This document shows, in pieces, positions 6,389-14,887 of a DNA stretch of 61,479 bases (position 1 is its first letter; every line of letters begins with the position of its first letter). The notes beneath the pieces were generated by a model that saw only the letters and a program-made list of their open reading frames with translations, was not told the origin of the DNA and did no database searches. The stretch covers positions 1 to 61,479 of the forward strand of contig JAFZIG010000042.1 in assembly GCA_017554485.1 (NCBI GenBank), in the 5' to 3' direction. Both the position numbers and the translations under genes were made by a program. The DNA is from Acidaminococcaceae bacterium (GTDB lineage Bacteria; Bacillota; Negativicutes; Acidaminococcales; Acidaminococcaceae).

Positions 6389-9300
6389 TTACCCCTTTAT
6401 CAACTCTTTTAGTGTTTCATAATTATCCACCACATGGTACATCACATTATTTCCACTTATCGCCTTAAAGTGTTCCGTAGCGCAATGGATCTTGGATTTT
6501 TCAATTTCACGCAATTGCATAGAAGACATGGAACCTTTTGTCTCCGCCACAAAGTAAATGTGTTTGACGTTGCCTTCATAAAATGCAATGGCCCAGTCCG
6601 GATTGTATTTGCCAACCGGAGTTGAAATGTAAAAGCCGCCAGGGAGTTTCACATACACAGCCACATCCTTGTCCACGTCCAGCTGTTCCGCAAAGTTTTT
6701 CTCATTGGTTGAATCATAAATCAGATGGTCATACAAATGTTTTTGGGTCTTTATGGCGTTATGGTCAAGCTTGCCTTTGAGAGTCGGTTCTGTGAAAATA
6801 TCAGTATCATGTTTTTCATTCAGCTTGTTGTATGTGATGTGCTGCACAATCACTGTAGCCTTTTCTTCGTTAATCAGGCGCGCAGCTTTTATCATAAAAT
6901 CTTCCGGGTTATCTTTAAACTGCATAAATGTTTTTTCATCAATGCCCTTCAAAATGGCTACGATATCTTTGCGCGTAAGACCCGTGTCCTCTACCAGTTT
7001 GCCAATCAAATCATACTTCACGCTGCTGTTGGCCGCGATACTGGTTTTCGCATTATAATTGTTTTTATCTTCGCGAGACTCAACAACAAAAGAATCTCCG
7101 TGCTGCAACGCCTCTCTTGATTCAATCTGGGTCATGGAACCGGTTACAACCTTAAAGTAAATTTTAGCAACCCGAAGTTCCCTATCCAGCCTGGCAATTG
7201 CTTTTTGAATCAGTTCTGCAGAATCAAAGTCAACCACATAGGCACTCTTGGCATTGATGCGGTTCCATAATTCCTTAAACTCCGCCATTTCCAGCTTATC
7301 CTGACTAAGTTTGGCTTCCACATTGTTCGCGCGGGCATCTTCCGGCATCGTGGCGCGGCTGTCGTAAACGGAATCCAGAATCTCTATAATGGAAGCTACG
7401 CAATCCTTAACCTTATCCGCAACCTTGACCGCATTATTCTTTTTATCTTCGTAATAGGTATCTGTCAAAATACCGTCGTCGTCAATGTAATCGTTTCTGA
7501 TCAAACTGCGATAAATCGCATTGGCCAGTTCCATATCCACAACCTGGGTATTGCCTTCACTGTCTTGAATCGTTTTGCCCTGGAACAATTCAGCCGTAAC
7601 AGAACGCGGCCTGTCGGAAACGGCTTCCGCAATTTCATTCTGCAGGCCTCTGGCAAAACTTTCATAACTCTCGCTGGCAATAACCGTCAGTACGTTAATC
7701 TTATGTACATCGCTGCCCAGCACGTTACTGTCCATGCGTTCCCCGTCCTGGTTCACGCACAGGCGCAGTCCGCGACCCACTTCCTGGCGTTTGCGCACTT
7801 CGCTGCTGCTTTGCTTTAGCGTGCAGATTTGGAACACATTGGGATTATCCCACCCTTCCCGCAAAGCTGAATGGGAAAAGATAAACCGCACCGGGGATTT
7901 TTTCGGGTCCCGCTCCAGCAGCAGCTCCTTATTTTTCATAATCAGATCATAGGCATCAATATCGTCAGAGGTTCTTTCCTTTTTATCATTCAGTTTGCTG
8001 TTGGTGAGATGTCCTTTCTTGTCAATGGAAAAATAACCGGCATGAGTGTCCTGCGCTTTGATTGCGCCAAGATATTTTATATATTCTTCTTCCCCAAGCC
8101 GCAACTGCAAATGATTGATTACGTCATTGTATTCTTCCTCAAACATGTTGGCGAAGCTGCCATTTTGCGGTTGCCCGGCTGCATCATATTCCTTGTAATG
8201 CGCTACTTCATCAATAAAGAATAAGGACAGTACCTTAATACCTTTATAAAACAGTTCTCGTTCCCGTTCGATATGCGACAGAATTGTTTCCCGGATCTGG
8301 ATGCGCCGCAACTGCTCTTCACTCACTTTTCCAGTCACATCACCGGAAAACAGCTTCACTCCATTTAAAAACGAAACAGAATTATCCCGTCCGTCAATGA
8401 AACTTACCACAAAACCGTTTTTGTATTCATCCAATCCGTTGGAATGGTCATACAGGTTATAACCCTGGCCAACCGTTTTCGTTACCTGTTTAATACCGCT
8501 TTTCGTTTTGCAGTCAAACTGGATGGTAGCCGTGGGCGCTGCTTTATCGGAAACATTAACACCCTGCAGATATACATAGCTTTCTGTTGCCGTAGTGCCG
8601 GAAGCCGTAACTGCTTTCACCGATATTTTCTTTACCAGCTGCTTGTTGTACGCTTCAATGGCATCCAAACGGTAAATCATGTTATAGATACTGTCCAGTT
8701 TATGGGTTGCGGAATACCGCAGCGTCAGCAGCGGGCAAAACTGTTTCAGGTTTTCCTTTGTCTGCTTGCCTTCTACGGACTGCGGTTCGTCGATAATCAG
8801 GATCGGATTGGTCTTGGCCAGAATATCAATGGGACGCCGGGAACGGAATTCATCCAGCTTCATGTAAATGCGCCGGGCATCCTTGCCCTTGGCATTAAAC
8901 GCCTGGGAGTTGATGATCATCACATTGATGGAATTATCTGAAGCAAACCGGTCAATTTCCGTCAGCTGGGCAGAATTGTAAATGAAATAGCGAATCTTCT
9001 TTCCGTACTCTTCCGCAAAATGTTCTTCCGTTGTCTGGAACGATTTATATACACCCTCGCGGATGGCGATGCTGGGCACCACGATGATGAACTTGCTCCA
9101 GCCGTAATGCTTGTTCAGTTCATACATTGTCTTGATGTACGTATAGGTTTTGCCAACGCCGGTTTCCATTTCAATGGTCAGGTTGTATCCGTTGGCGCGG
9201 CCTTCCAGCTGTTCCGAAGGCTTCAGGAGATTTGCTCGCTGTATCTTCTGTACCCGATCCAGAATGATATTATCCGTAAGACCGGGGACAATAGGCTCAT

Positions 9301-9466
9301 TCTTCCAGCCGGTAAAAATCTCGTCTTCCATTAAACCCATCTGTAACTGTTCCGCGCCGCGGTCAATCATATAAGACGGCGTCAAATACGGCTGCCCGGC
9401 AAACACATCCACCACAGCCCTAGCGGCATCCGCCTGAAACTTTTGGTGCTTATATTGCAGTTTCAT
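6389..9466 (-). CDS. res: Type III restriction enzyme, Res subunit (helicase-nuclease)
   Basis: 1025 residues, usual for Res. The superfamily 2 helicase/translocase has Walker A METGVGKTYTY (residues 102-108), motif II IDEPQS (226-229), and motif VI QEVGRGLRL in the C-terminal RecA half, preceded by SALREGWDNPNV. The C-terminus carries a PD-(D/E)XK endonuclease: NPDWAIAF (PD at 956-957) and FVAETKGS (E975-x-K977). Res cuts DNA after two Mod-bound, head-to-head unmethylated sites communicate through ATP hydrolysis. It starts 16 bases after the Mod stop codon; AAGGGAG lies upstream. All catalytic motifs are intact, so the enzyme is probably active. Confidence 0.95.
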   Translation of the reverse strand: MKLQYKHQKFQADAARAVVDVFAGQPYLTPSYMIDRGAEQLQMGLMEDEIFTGWKNEPIVPGLTDNIILDRVQKIQRANLLKPSEQLEGRANGYNLTIEMETGVGKTYTYIKTMYELNKHYGWSKFIIVVPSIAIREGVYKSFQTTEEHFAEEYGKKIRYFIYNSAQLTEIDRFASDNSINVMIINSQAFNAKGKDARRIYMKLDEFRSRRPIDILAKTNPILIIDEPQSVEGKQTKENLKQFCPLLTLRYSATHKLDSIYNMIYRLDAIEAYNKQLVKKISVKAVTASGTTATESYVYLQGVNVSDKAAPTATIQFDCKTKSGIKQVTKTVGQGYNLYDHSNGLDEYKNGFVVSFIDGRDNSVSFLNGVKLFSGDVTGKVSEEQLRRIQIRETILSHIERERELFYKGIKVLSLFFIDEVAHYKEYDAAGQPQNGSFANMFEEEYNDVINHLQLRLGEEEYIKYLGAIKAQDTHAGYFSIDKKGHLTNSKLNDKKERTSDDIDAYDLIMKNKELLLERDPKKSPVRFIFSHSALREGWDNPNVFQICTLKQSSSEVRKRQEVGRGLRLCVNQDGERMDSNVLGSDVHKINVLTVIASESYESFARGLQNEIAEAVSDRPRSVTAELFQGKTIQDSEGNTQVVDMELANAIYRSLIRNDYIDDDGILTDTYYEDKKNNAVKVADKVKDCVASIIEILDSVYDSRATMPEDARANNVEAKLSQDKLEMAEFKELWNRINAKSAYVVDFDSAELIQKAIARLDRELRVAKIYFKVVTGSMTQIESREALQHGDSFVVESREDKNNYNAKTSIAANSSVKYDLIGKLVEDTGLTRKDIVAILKGIDEKTFMQFKDNPEDFMIKAARLINEEKATVIVQHITYNKLNEKHDTDIFTEPTLKGKLDHNAIKTQKHLYDHLIYDSTNEKNFAEQLDVDKDVAVYVKLPGGFYISTPVGKYNPDWAIAFYEGNVKHIYFVAETKGSMSSMQLREIEKSKIHCATEHFKAISGNNVMYHVVDNYETLKELIKG

Positions 9467-9482
9467 TTCGCAACTGTCTCCC

Positions 9483-11426
9483 TTAAATTACTTTGACTCT
9501 CGTATCCGGCGCTAACATCTTGAAAATTTCAGTGAGGTTGATTTTAGAGGGACTGCTTTCAAAACTGGAATCACGGAACACAGCACGCAGCGGTTTCCGT
9601 TTTGCAATCGTTTTGATAACAGACTCCGGAACATTTTCATCAAAGCAGGCAATCAAGTCACCGTCGTTATATGTATGTACCGTACAATTCTCAATCTTTT
9701 CAGATGTGTAAGGCAAAGAAAGCGGCAGCCCCCACTCCAACAGGCAACCAAAAAGCAAATCCAAATCCGCCCGGTCTTCTTTCACATTGGATTCCATCAG
9801 CGAAAGCATATCCTGTTTATATTCGTTGGCAGAATAATAAACATCATTCATATTACTGTCGTCAAGTTTGAAAACACGGAAACCCACATCCAAATCTTGC
9901 GTGATTAACGGTTTTTCTTCTTTGATTTTTGCTCCGGCACGACGGATACGTTCTTTGCCAATTTCACATATATTATTAAAGCCCGCCTTAAAAGCGTCAC
10001 TATTTTCATCACACCGTTCAGGTAACTGTACCATTATGAATTTTCTTTTTATTCCATCTTCAACATTCTGTTGTATAACTGCATGTGCAGTGGTGGCAGA
10101 ACCAGAAAAGAAATCCATAACAATATCATCATTGTCCATGCCAACCATTTCGATTGCTTTTTTTAAAAGAAATACAGGTTTTGAATAATCAAATACACTA
10201 CATCTAAAAAGACTTTTAATCTCTGCCGTTCCATTTTGATAATTAATTTCAGCATCTTCCCAAATTGATTTTGCTTTTGTTCTTCGTTCACCTTCACGTT
10301 CAAGGTAATCTTTTTGGAAAACATCCCAAACATCTTTTCCATTTCTATTAACTTTTTTTCCTAAAAGCAGTTGATAATTTGATTCGACTTTTTCTTTCGA
10401 CCATCTCCAAGTACCATCTTCCATAGTAGTCGGCTGAACTGGGAGTGCTTTTTCAGTATATGTTTTATTATGTTCGAGTGAAATAAGCCCGGTTTTAGGA
10501 TTAATAAAAATAGGGAAATATAAATTTGGTCTTTCAGATCTACGCCAAAACCCACCTCTCATTCTTAAGCCCAAAAGGCGATAACTGCCAAATTCATCTT
10601 TAAATTTGTATTCATCGGTCATCGATTCAGTTAATTTATGTCCTATTATTTTCCCGTTTAGAGCTTCTTTACAGTAAACAATTAAGTATTCATGTAGATT
10701 AGCTAGTTCGCCAATTGACATTGAGCCACGAGGGTTACTTTTAATTATAATTACACCGACACGATTAGTCCTTCCAAAAACTTCATCAAGTATTTTTAAA
10801 CAATTATCAACTTCATGCTCATCAATACTGACAAATATAACTCCATTTTCGCTTAATATATTTCTCGCAATCATTAATCTTGCAAACAGCATCGAACACC
10901 AATCAGAATGAAATCTTCCATTTGAATCACTGTTTTTAAAAAGATGTTCACCTTCTTCACCAATATTACCTGTCTGCTCGTCATAATCATCCTGATCCAT
11001 TTTAAAATCATCACGGTAAATAAAATCATTCCCCGTATTATACGGCGGATCAATATAAATCATCTTTACTTTTCCAAGATAGCTTTCCTGCAAAAGTTTC
11101 AGTACTTCAAGGTTATCGCCTTCAATATAAAGATTTTCTGTTTTATCCCAGTTTACACTTTCCTCCAGGCAAGGACGTAGCGTTTTACGGATTGGTTTGT
11201 TCGCTTCCACAATGGCAGCTTTTTTACCAACCCAGGTAAATTCATAGGCTTCGTTGCCTTCAATTACATCACTTGAAAGCATCTGGCGTAGCAATTCAAA
11301 GTTAATGGCTTTCTTTGGCTTGCCATTCTCATCAACAGTTTCCGTAATGCAATTCGGGAACAGGTTTTCAATCTTTTTAATATTTTCAGAAACCATGTCA
11401 AGCGTTTCCATCCGCATTTTTTCCAT
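9483..11426 (-). CDS. mod: Type III DNA methyltransferase, Mod subunit
   Basis: 647 residues from the ATG at 11426, chosen because AAGGGGG lies just upstream; an in-frame TTG at 11441 is less likely. It is a beta-class N6-adenine methyltransferase: motif IV MIYIDPPYNTGNDF (DPPY at 126-129) comes before motif I MDFFSGSATTAHA (440-445). The residues between them form the target recognition domain, and that stretch of DNA (about 10200-10950) is visibly more AT-rich than the ends of the gene, which suggests allele exchange. Mod methylates one strand of an asymmetric site and gives Res its specificity. No simple repeat for phase variation was seen. Confidence 0.95.
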   Translation of the reverse strand: MEKMRMETLDMVSENIKKIENLFPNCITETVDENGKPKKAINFELLRQMLSSDVIEGNEAYEFTWVGKKAAIVEANKPIRKTLRPCLEESVNWDKTENLYIEGDNLEVLKLLQESYLGKVKMIYIDPPYNTGNDFIYRDDFKMDQDDYDEQTGNIGEEGEHLFKNSDSNGRFHSDWCSMLFARLMIARNILSENGVIFVSIDEHEVDNCLKILDEVFGRTNRVGVIIIKSNPRGSMSIGELANLHEYLIVYCKEALNGKIIGHKLTESMTDEYKFKDEFGSYRLLGLRMRGGFWRRSERPNLYFPIFINPKTGLISLEHNKTYTEKALPVQPTTMEDGTWRWSKEKVESNYQLLLGKKVNRNGKDVWDVFQKDYLEREGERRTKAKSIWEDAEINYQNGTAEIKSLFRCSVFDYSKPVFLLKKAIEMVGMDNDDIVMDFFSGSATTAHAVIQQNVEDGIKRKFIMVQLPERCDENSDAFKAGFNNICEIGKERIRRAGAKIKEEKPLITQDLDVGFRVFKLDDSNMNDVYYSANEYKQDMLSLMESNVKEDRADLDLLFGCLLEWGLPLSLPYTSEKIENCTVHTYNDGDLIACFDENVPESVIKTIAKRKPLRAVFRDSSFESSPSKINLTEIFKMLAPDTRVKVI

Positions 11427-11437
11427 TTTTTCCCCCT

Positions 11438-12841
11438 TCAAGATTCAAATGCAGCTATATCAGATAACATGCTTACAACATCAAGTAACTGTGTTTTTGT
11501 ATATCTGCTAAAGCGAAGACTGCCAACAACTTTTTCTTCTTGAAAATATTCATTTGTATCTTTAAAAATAGCTTCATATACCGATTGTAATTTATCCTCT
11601 AATTTAACAGTTGTTTTACCTTCAGTATTTTGATAATATGCTTCTCCCTTTGATAACAATCTTGAAAAAGCCGACGTTCTTATTACTTCGCTTGTCAATA
11701 TATCAATCATTGGTTTACAATTTTTCCCATTTATGAACTCATAGTAGAGATTTATATCACACATTAGTAACCCAATCATTATAGGCACTATATAAACCAA
11801 TCCAAATTGGAATGCAAAACCGTCCATTGTATAGATTCGGTTCTCGCTATAATCAATCTTATTGCCAACTGTTAACCTAGCAATACGGTAATACTTTTCT
11901 GTTTCCCTTACACTGAAATTAAAATGCTTCCACACTTCTTGGCATACCAATTCAAAGTAATTCATGGTTTCTTTCAAGCCAATTGACTGGTAGTATTTTT
12001 TCATATCAGCAGGTGGAAGTTCAATACGAAAATCAAAAAATCTATCTAAATACCGGATTGCATCAAAATCGTTTCCGTAACATTTTTTAATAGTATGTTG
12101 TAATTCTTCAAGATTAACTGAAAATACAAACGTAATTCTATCATTGGAAAAATAGTGTTTAATTCTTTCAAGCAGCTTAACAGCATAGTTGGGTTTACAT
12201 CTATCAAGTTCATCAACAAATATAATTAAGCGTTCACCTTTTTCTGGTAACAATGAATTAAAAAAATCTGCTATTTTATTATGAATCTCCTTCTGTGCTT
12301 TTATTTCAGCTAATGGCTCCTTTGTTTCTAACAATTTAATCAGACCTTCACCGTTAAAGCCTGTAAAAAAGGAAACTATGGGAGCAGCAAATTCTAATAC
12401 TTTTTTTAAATCAAAATTTTCTCCAAAAGAATATTCTGAAGCCGTACTTCTTATGATTTCATTTGTTAGTGAAAGAATTGGATCTGAATCATTATCATTT
12501 GCCCAGGCATCATAATAAACACAGACTTGTGGTTTTAAAATTGAATCACCGCTTGCTTGGTCCACAAAGTCCCCAAACCTCTTTTTCACGGTTTCTTTGT
12601 CTTCGTCAGTCAATTCTTTGATATAGGGGTTATATGTATCAAGCACTATTTTAGTTTGTTTTACAAAAAATGTTTTTCCGTTGCCCCAGCGTGCATCTAT
12701 TGCAATTGAGCATTTATTATCTAAAGCATTACAAAGACGAACAAAGTGATAAATGAATTGGTTACGTCCTATCGTATCATTCTTTAATGTTTCCAGAAGA
12801 TTTTCTTTTGTCGGTTCCAGTTCAAATGATTTAATTCCCAT
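11438..12841 (-). CDS. KAP-family P-loop NTPase
   Basis: 467 residues from the ATG at 12841 (GAAAGGA nine bases upstream). Walker A is DARWGNGKTFFV (residues 50-57) and Walker B is LIIFVDELDRCKP (205-214), both diagnostic of KAP NTPases. The insertion between them has hydrophobic stretches (ILEFAAP-IVSFFTGF) and a later one near residue 345 (FGLVYIVPIMIGLLM) that could be the membrane-inserted helices typical of the family. KAP proteins are signalling or scaffold STAND-like NTPases, several of which act in phage defence. The gene is very AT-rich and stands 11 bases before mod. A KAP gene is not part of a standard type III system. Confidence 0.9.
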   Translation of the reverse strand: MGIKSFELEPTKENLLETLKNDTIGRNQFIYHFVRLCNALDNKCSIAIDARWGNGKTFFVKQTKIVLDTYNPYIKELTDEDKETVKKRFGDFVDQASGDSILKPQVCVYYDAWANDNDSDPILSLTNEIIRSTASEYSFGENFDLKKVLEFAAPIVSFFTGFNGEGLIKLLETKEPLAEIKAQKEIHNKIADFFNSLLPEKGERLIIFVDELDRCKPNYAVKLLERIKHYFSNDRITFVFSVNLEELQHTIKKCYGNDFDAIRYLDRFFDFRIELPPADMKKYYQSIGLKETMNYFELVCQEVWKHFNFSVRETEKYYRIARLTVGNKIDYSENRIYTMDGFAFQFGLVYIVPIMIGLLMCDINLYYEFINGKNCKPMIDILTSEVIRTSAFSRLLSKGEAYYQNTEGKTTVKLEDKLQSVYEAIFKDTNEYFQEEKVVGSLRFSRYTKTQLLDVVSMLSDIAAFES

Positions 12842-12981
12842 AGTATTATATCCTTTCAACCAGCTTTCATTTTCTAAATAAACGGTATTCTTCTTTTCCT
12901 AAAACGGAATTTCCTCGTCAAAAAACTTCTGTTGTTCAGAATGTTTTTGACATTTTCTAACGTTGCAATAGAAAAACCCTT

Positions 12982-13038
12982 TTAGAACGGTTCTGGATTC
13001 GGGTACAGTTTCGCAATCAATTCATCTAACTTGCTCAT
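12982..13038 (-). pseudogene. 18-codon remnant resembling HsdS N-terminus
   Basis: The ATG overlaps the stop of the DUF1016 gene (ATGA), and the reading frame gives MSKLDELIAKLYPNPEPF then TAA. The opening MSKLDELIA.L.P is the usual start of type I specificity subunits (HsdS). The frame then closes, leaving about 140 bases of non-coding sequence before the KAP gene. I read it as the stump of a lost hsdS gene. The similarity covers only about a dozen residues, so it remains tentative. Confidence 0.4.
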
Positions 13039-14135
13039 GTAACTTGCCCTACGGCTAACTCTGCCTCAATCTCTTCTATCGTGGGAAGAGAACTGCGATA
13101 ATTTTCTGGCATGAAGTGGCTGATATCATATTCCGAAATTCCCATTGGCTGGCTGCTTGCTTCCAACGCGTATTTAGCCTTGACATTATCTTTGGAACGG
13201 CAAATCAGCAGCCCCAACGTCGGAGTATCCTTTTCCCCTTTCAGCTGATGATTCACCGCCACCATATATGTGCCAAGCTGTCCCATATCGCCGGATTCGA
13301 ATTCTCTCACCTTAACTTCTACCACAACATAGCAATGAAGTTTTATGTTATAGAAGAGCATGTCAACAAAGTTTTCTGTTTCACCTATTTCAAGCCGTAC
13401 CTCACGTCCAACAAACGCAAATCCGTTACCAAGTTCCAGCAATAATTTTTCAATATTATCCATCAATGCGTCTTTCAATTCTTTTTCATCATATTTTTCA
13501 CGAATGGTAAGGAAATCAAAATTGTAAGGATCGCGCGTAACAGCCTGTGCCAAATCGCTCTGCGGTGCAGGCAGCGTTAATGCAAAGTTGGTCACTGCCT
13601 TTCCCTGTCGTTCATAAAGGTCGGTATCAAGGAAATTTAACAAGACTGCTCTGGACCAATTGTTTTCAATGGTTTTATGCACATAGAACAACGCTCTTTC
13701 CTGATTACCTTTGCATTTATCTAAAATTACCTTTATATGACCCCATGGAATCGCAAACACAATTCCGTTATCTAATTGCGCCTCAGCCTGGGGCGTAATT
13801 AATCCATCTTTTAATTGCGCCTCAGCTTGATGCGTAATTAATACATCAGGAAACGCTTTATAGAATTGGTGCATATATAATAAATTTCTCGGTGAAAAAG
13901 ATTTTACATCAGGCAACTCATCACTAAGATCTTTGCTAACCTGATTATAAAACCTGCTTCCCCACGCATAGGACGCTTTCTTTGCATCCATATCGCACCC
14001 TAATATCCAGTAAAAGCGTAACATTTCGCTGTTAACTTTCGCAGCAGCTTTTAACTGGCTTTGCCGGAATCTCTTGCTGACTTCCTGTATCCAATTCCGA
14101 TATGAATCATCTTGTTTTATCAGTTTACTACTCAT
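13035..14135 (-). CDS. DUF1016 (YhcG-type) PD-(D/E)XK nuclease domain protein
   Basis: 366 residues. The N-terminal DUF1016_N domain begins YRNWIQEVSKRFRQSQLKAA and includes RFYWILGCDM and SPRNLLYMHQFYKAFP. The C-terminal PDDEXK domain has the metal site spread over ENFVDMLFYN (Asp) and CYVVVEVKV (E-x-K). YhcG proteins are common passengers of type I restriction loci, usually between hsdM and hsdS. The start overlaps a 34-codon HsdM-like tail (ATGA) and the stop overlaps an HsdS-like head, as expected if it came from such a locus. Residues about 120-145 contain an imperfect repeat (LITHQAEAQL / LITPQAEAQL). Confidence 0.9.
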   Translation of the reverse strand: MSSKLIKQDDSYRNWIQEVSKRFRQSQLKAAAKVNSEMLRFYWILGCDMDAKKASYAWGSRFYNQVSKDLSDELPDVKSFSPRNLLYMHQFYKAFPDVLITHQAEAQLKDGLITPQAEAQLDNGIVFAIPWGHIKVILDKCKGNQERALFYVHKTIENNWSRAVLLNFLDTDLYERQGKAVTNFALTLPAPQSDLAQAVTRDPYNFDFLTIREKYDEKELKDALMDNIEKLLLELGNGFAFVGREVRLEIGETENFVDMLFYNIKLHCYVVVEVKVREFESGDMGQLGTYMVAVNHQLKGEKDTPTLGLLICRSKDNVKAKYALEASSQPMGISEYDISHFMPENYRSSLPTIEEIEAELAVGQVT

Positions 14136-14236
14136 ACCTCTTGCTCTCCTTCAATCTCCGCAATGATTTTGTCAATTTCATCGCGCAGTACCTGCTCCCG
14201 GGCAACGATTTCTATTATCTCCGCATTGAGCTTCAC
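14132..14236 (-). pseudogene. 34-codon remnant resembling HsdM C-terminus
   Basis: From a GTG that overlaps the DUF4391 stop, the frame gives VKLNAEIIEIVAREQVLRDE then IDKIIAEIEGEQEV and a TGA that overlaps the start of the DUF1016 gene. The pattern (...EL..EQ..LR..ID.IIAEIEG) is typical of the coiled C-terminal tail of type I DNA methyltransferases. No upstream hsdM sequence is left. The frame also contains the AAGGAG that serves the DUF1016 gene, which may be why it was kept. Confidence 0.45.
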
Positions 14237-14883
14237 ACGCTATCCAACATTTTCTGCAGCTTTTTCACTTCTGCATTCAGCTCTACCTGCCGGTTAAACT
14301 GTACTTCTTTCCTTATTTTTGCCAGCAGGTCATCAATCTGTTTTTGTAATATCCGTTTGCGTTCGCTGCGCTCCACATCGTTTTGCAAATTGCCTTTTGA
14401 GTTTGTTTCAATATTATTTCCGGCAATTTGCCGCACATAGTTTTCATACACAGCATCAAGGCTGCGCCCGGCAAATGCTAATTGCATTTTGTCTGTCGGC
14501 AACCAGTCAGTATAATAGTATTTCTGCACTTTAAAAGCATAGCCGCCGGAAGCTGTGGCTTTTTTATAAGCGATGCAGGCTCGCTGCTTATCGTCATATG
14601 TCAGCACAAACAAAATATGATACGGCAGCGTCCGGTCAATTTGTGTCAGTACGGCTTCATCCAGTTCCGTCTGGTTCAGCAAAATTTCAAACACCTGCAA
14701 CTCTTTTACGTTTTCTCCCACCACAAGGTTTACGGTTGATGTTGCTATTTTGTTCCGCCAGTATATGATACGAATCTGTTCCGCAAAGTGTTTCTTCACT
14801 ACAGGTGAAAGGGAAAGGTTGCCGTAAAATTTCTGTTTGGGTATGCGTTTATTAAATTCGGTAGTTTTCGGAAGTCCCAGCAT
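14233..14883 (-). CDS. DUF4391 family protein
   Basis: 216 residues. The start MLGLPKTTEFNKRIPKQKFY, the central ELQVFEILLNQTELDEAVL and YHILFV...ACIAYKK, and WLPTDKMQLAF with SLDAVYENYVRQI follow the DUF4391 pattern. The C-terminal 50 residues form a charged coiled coil (QKQIDDLLAKIRKEVQFNRQ). DUF4391 genes occur next to SNF2 helicases and type III-like mod/res genes in many bacterial genomes (family-level recollection); biochemical function is unknown. The ATG follows GAGGTG and lies 4 bases after the helicase stop. Co-translation with the helicase is likely. Confidence 0.85.
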   Translation of the reverse strand: MLGLPKTTEFNKRIPKQKFYGNLSLSPVVKKHFAEQIRIIYWRNKIATSTVNLVVGENVKELQVFEILLNQTELDEAVLTQIDRTLPYHILFVLTYDDKQRACIAYKKATASGGYAFKVQKYYYTDWLPTDKMQLAFAGRSLDAVYENYVRQIAGNNIETNSKGNLQNDVERSERKRILQKQIDDLLAKIRKEVQFNRQVELNAEVKKLQKMLDSV

Positions 14884-14887
14884 GTAG

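Noticed and set aside
9483-11426. Simple sequence repeat for phase variation of mod
   Set aside because: Read through the gene and its leader: no run of tetra- or pentanucleotide repeats. The short poly-G near the start codon serves as the ribosome binding site.
12900-13030. A frame in the gap before the KAP gene reading ...KGFFYCNVRKCQKHSEQQKF
   Set aside because: It has no start codon or ribosome binding site, and changes frame relative to the HsdS-like stump. I cannot tell it from chance.
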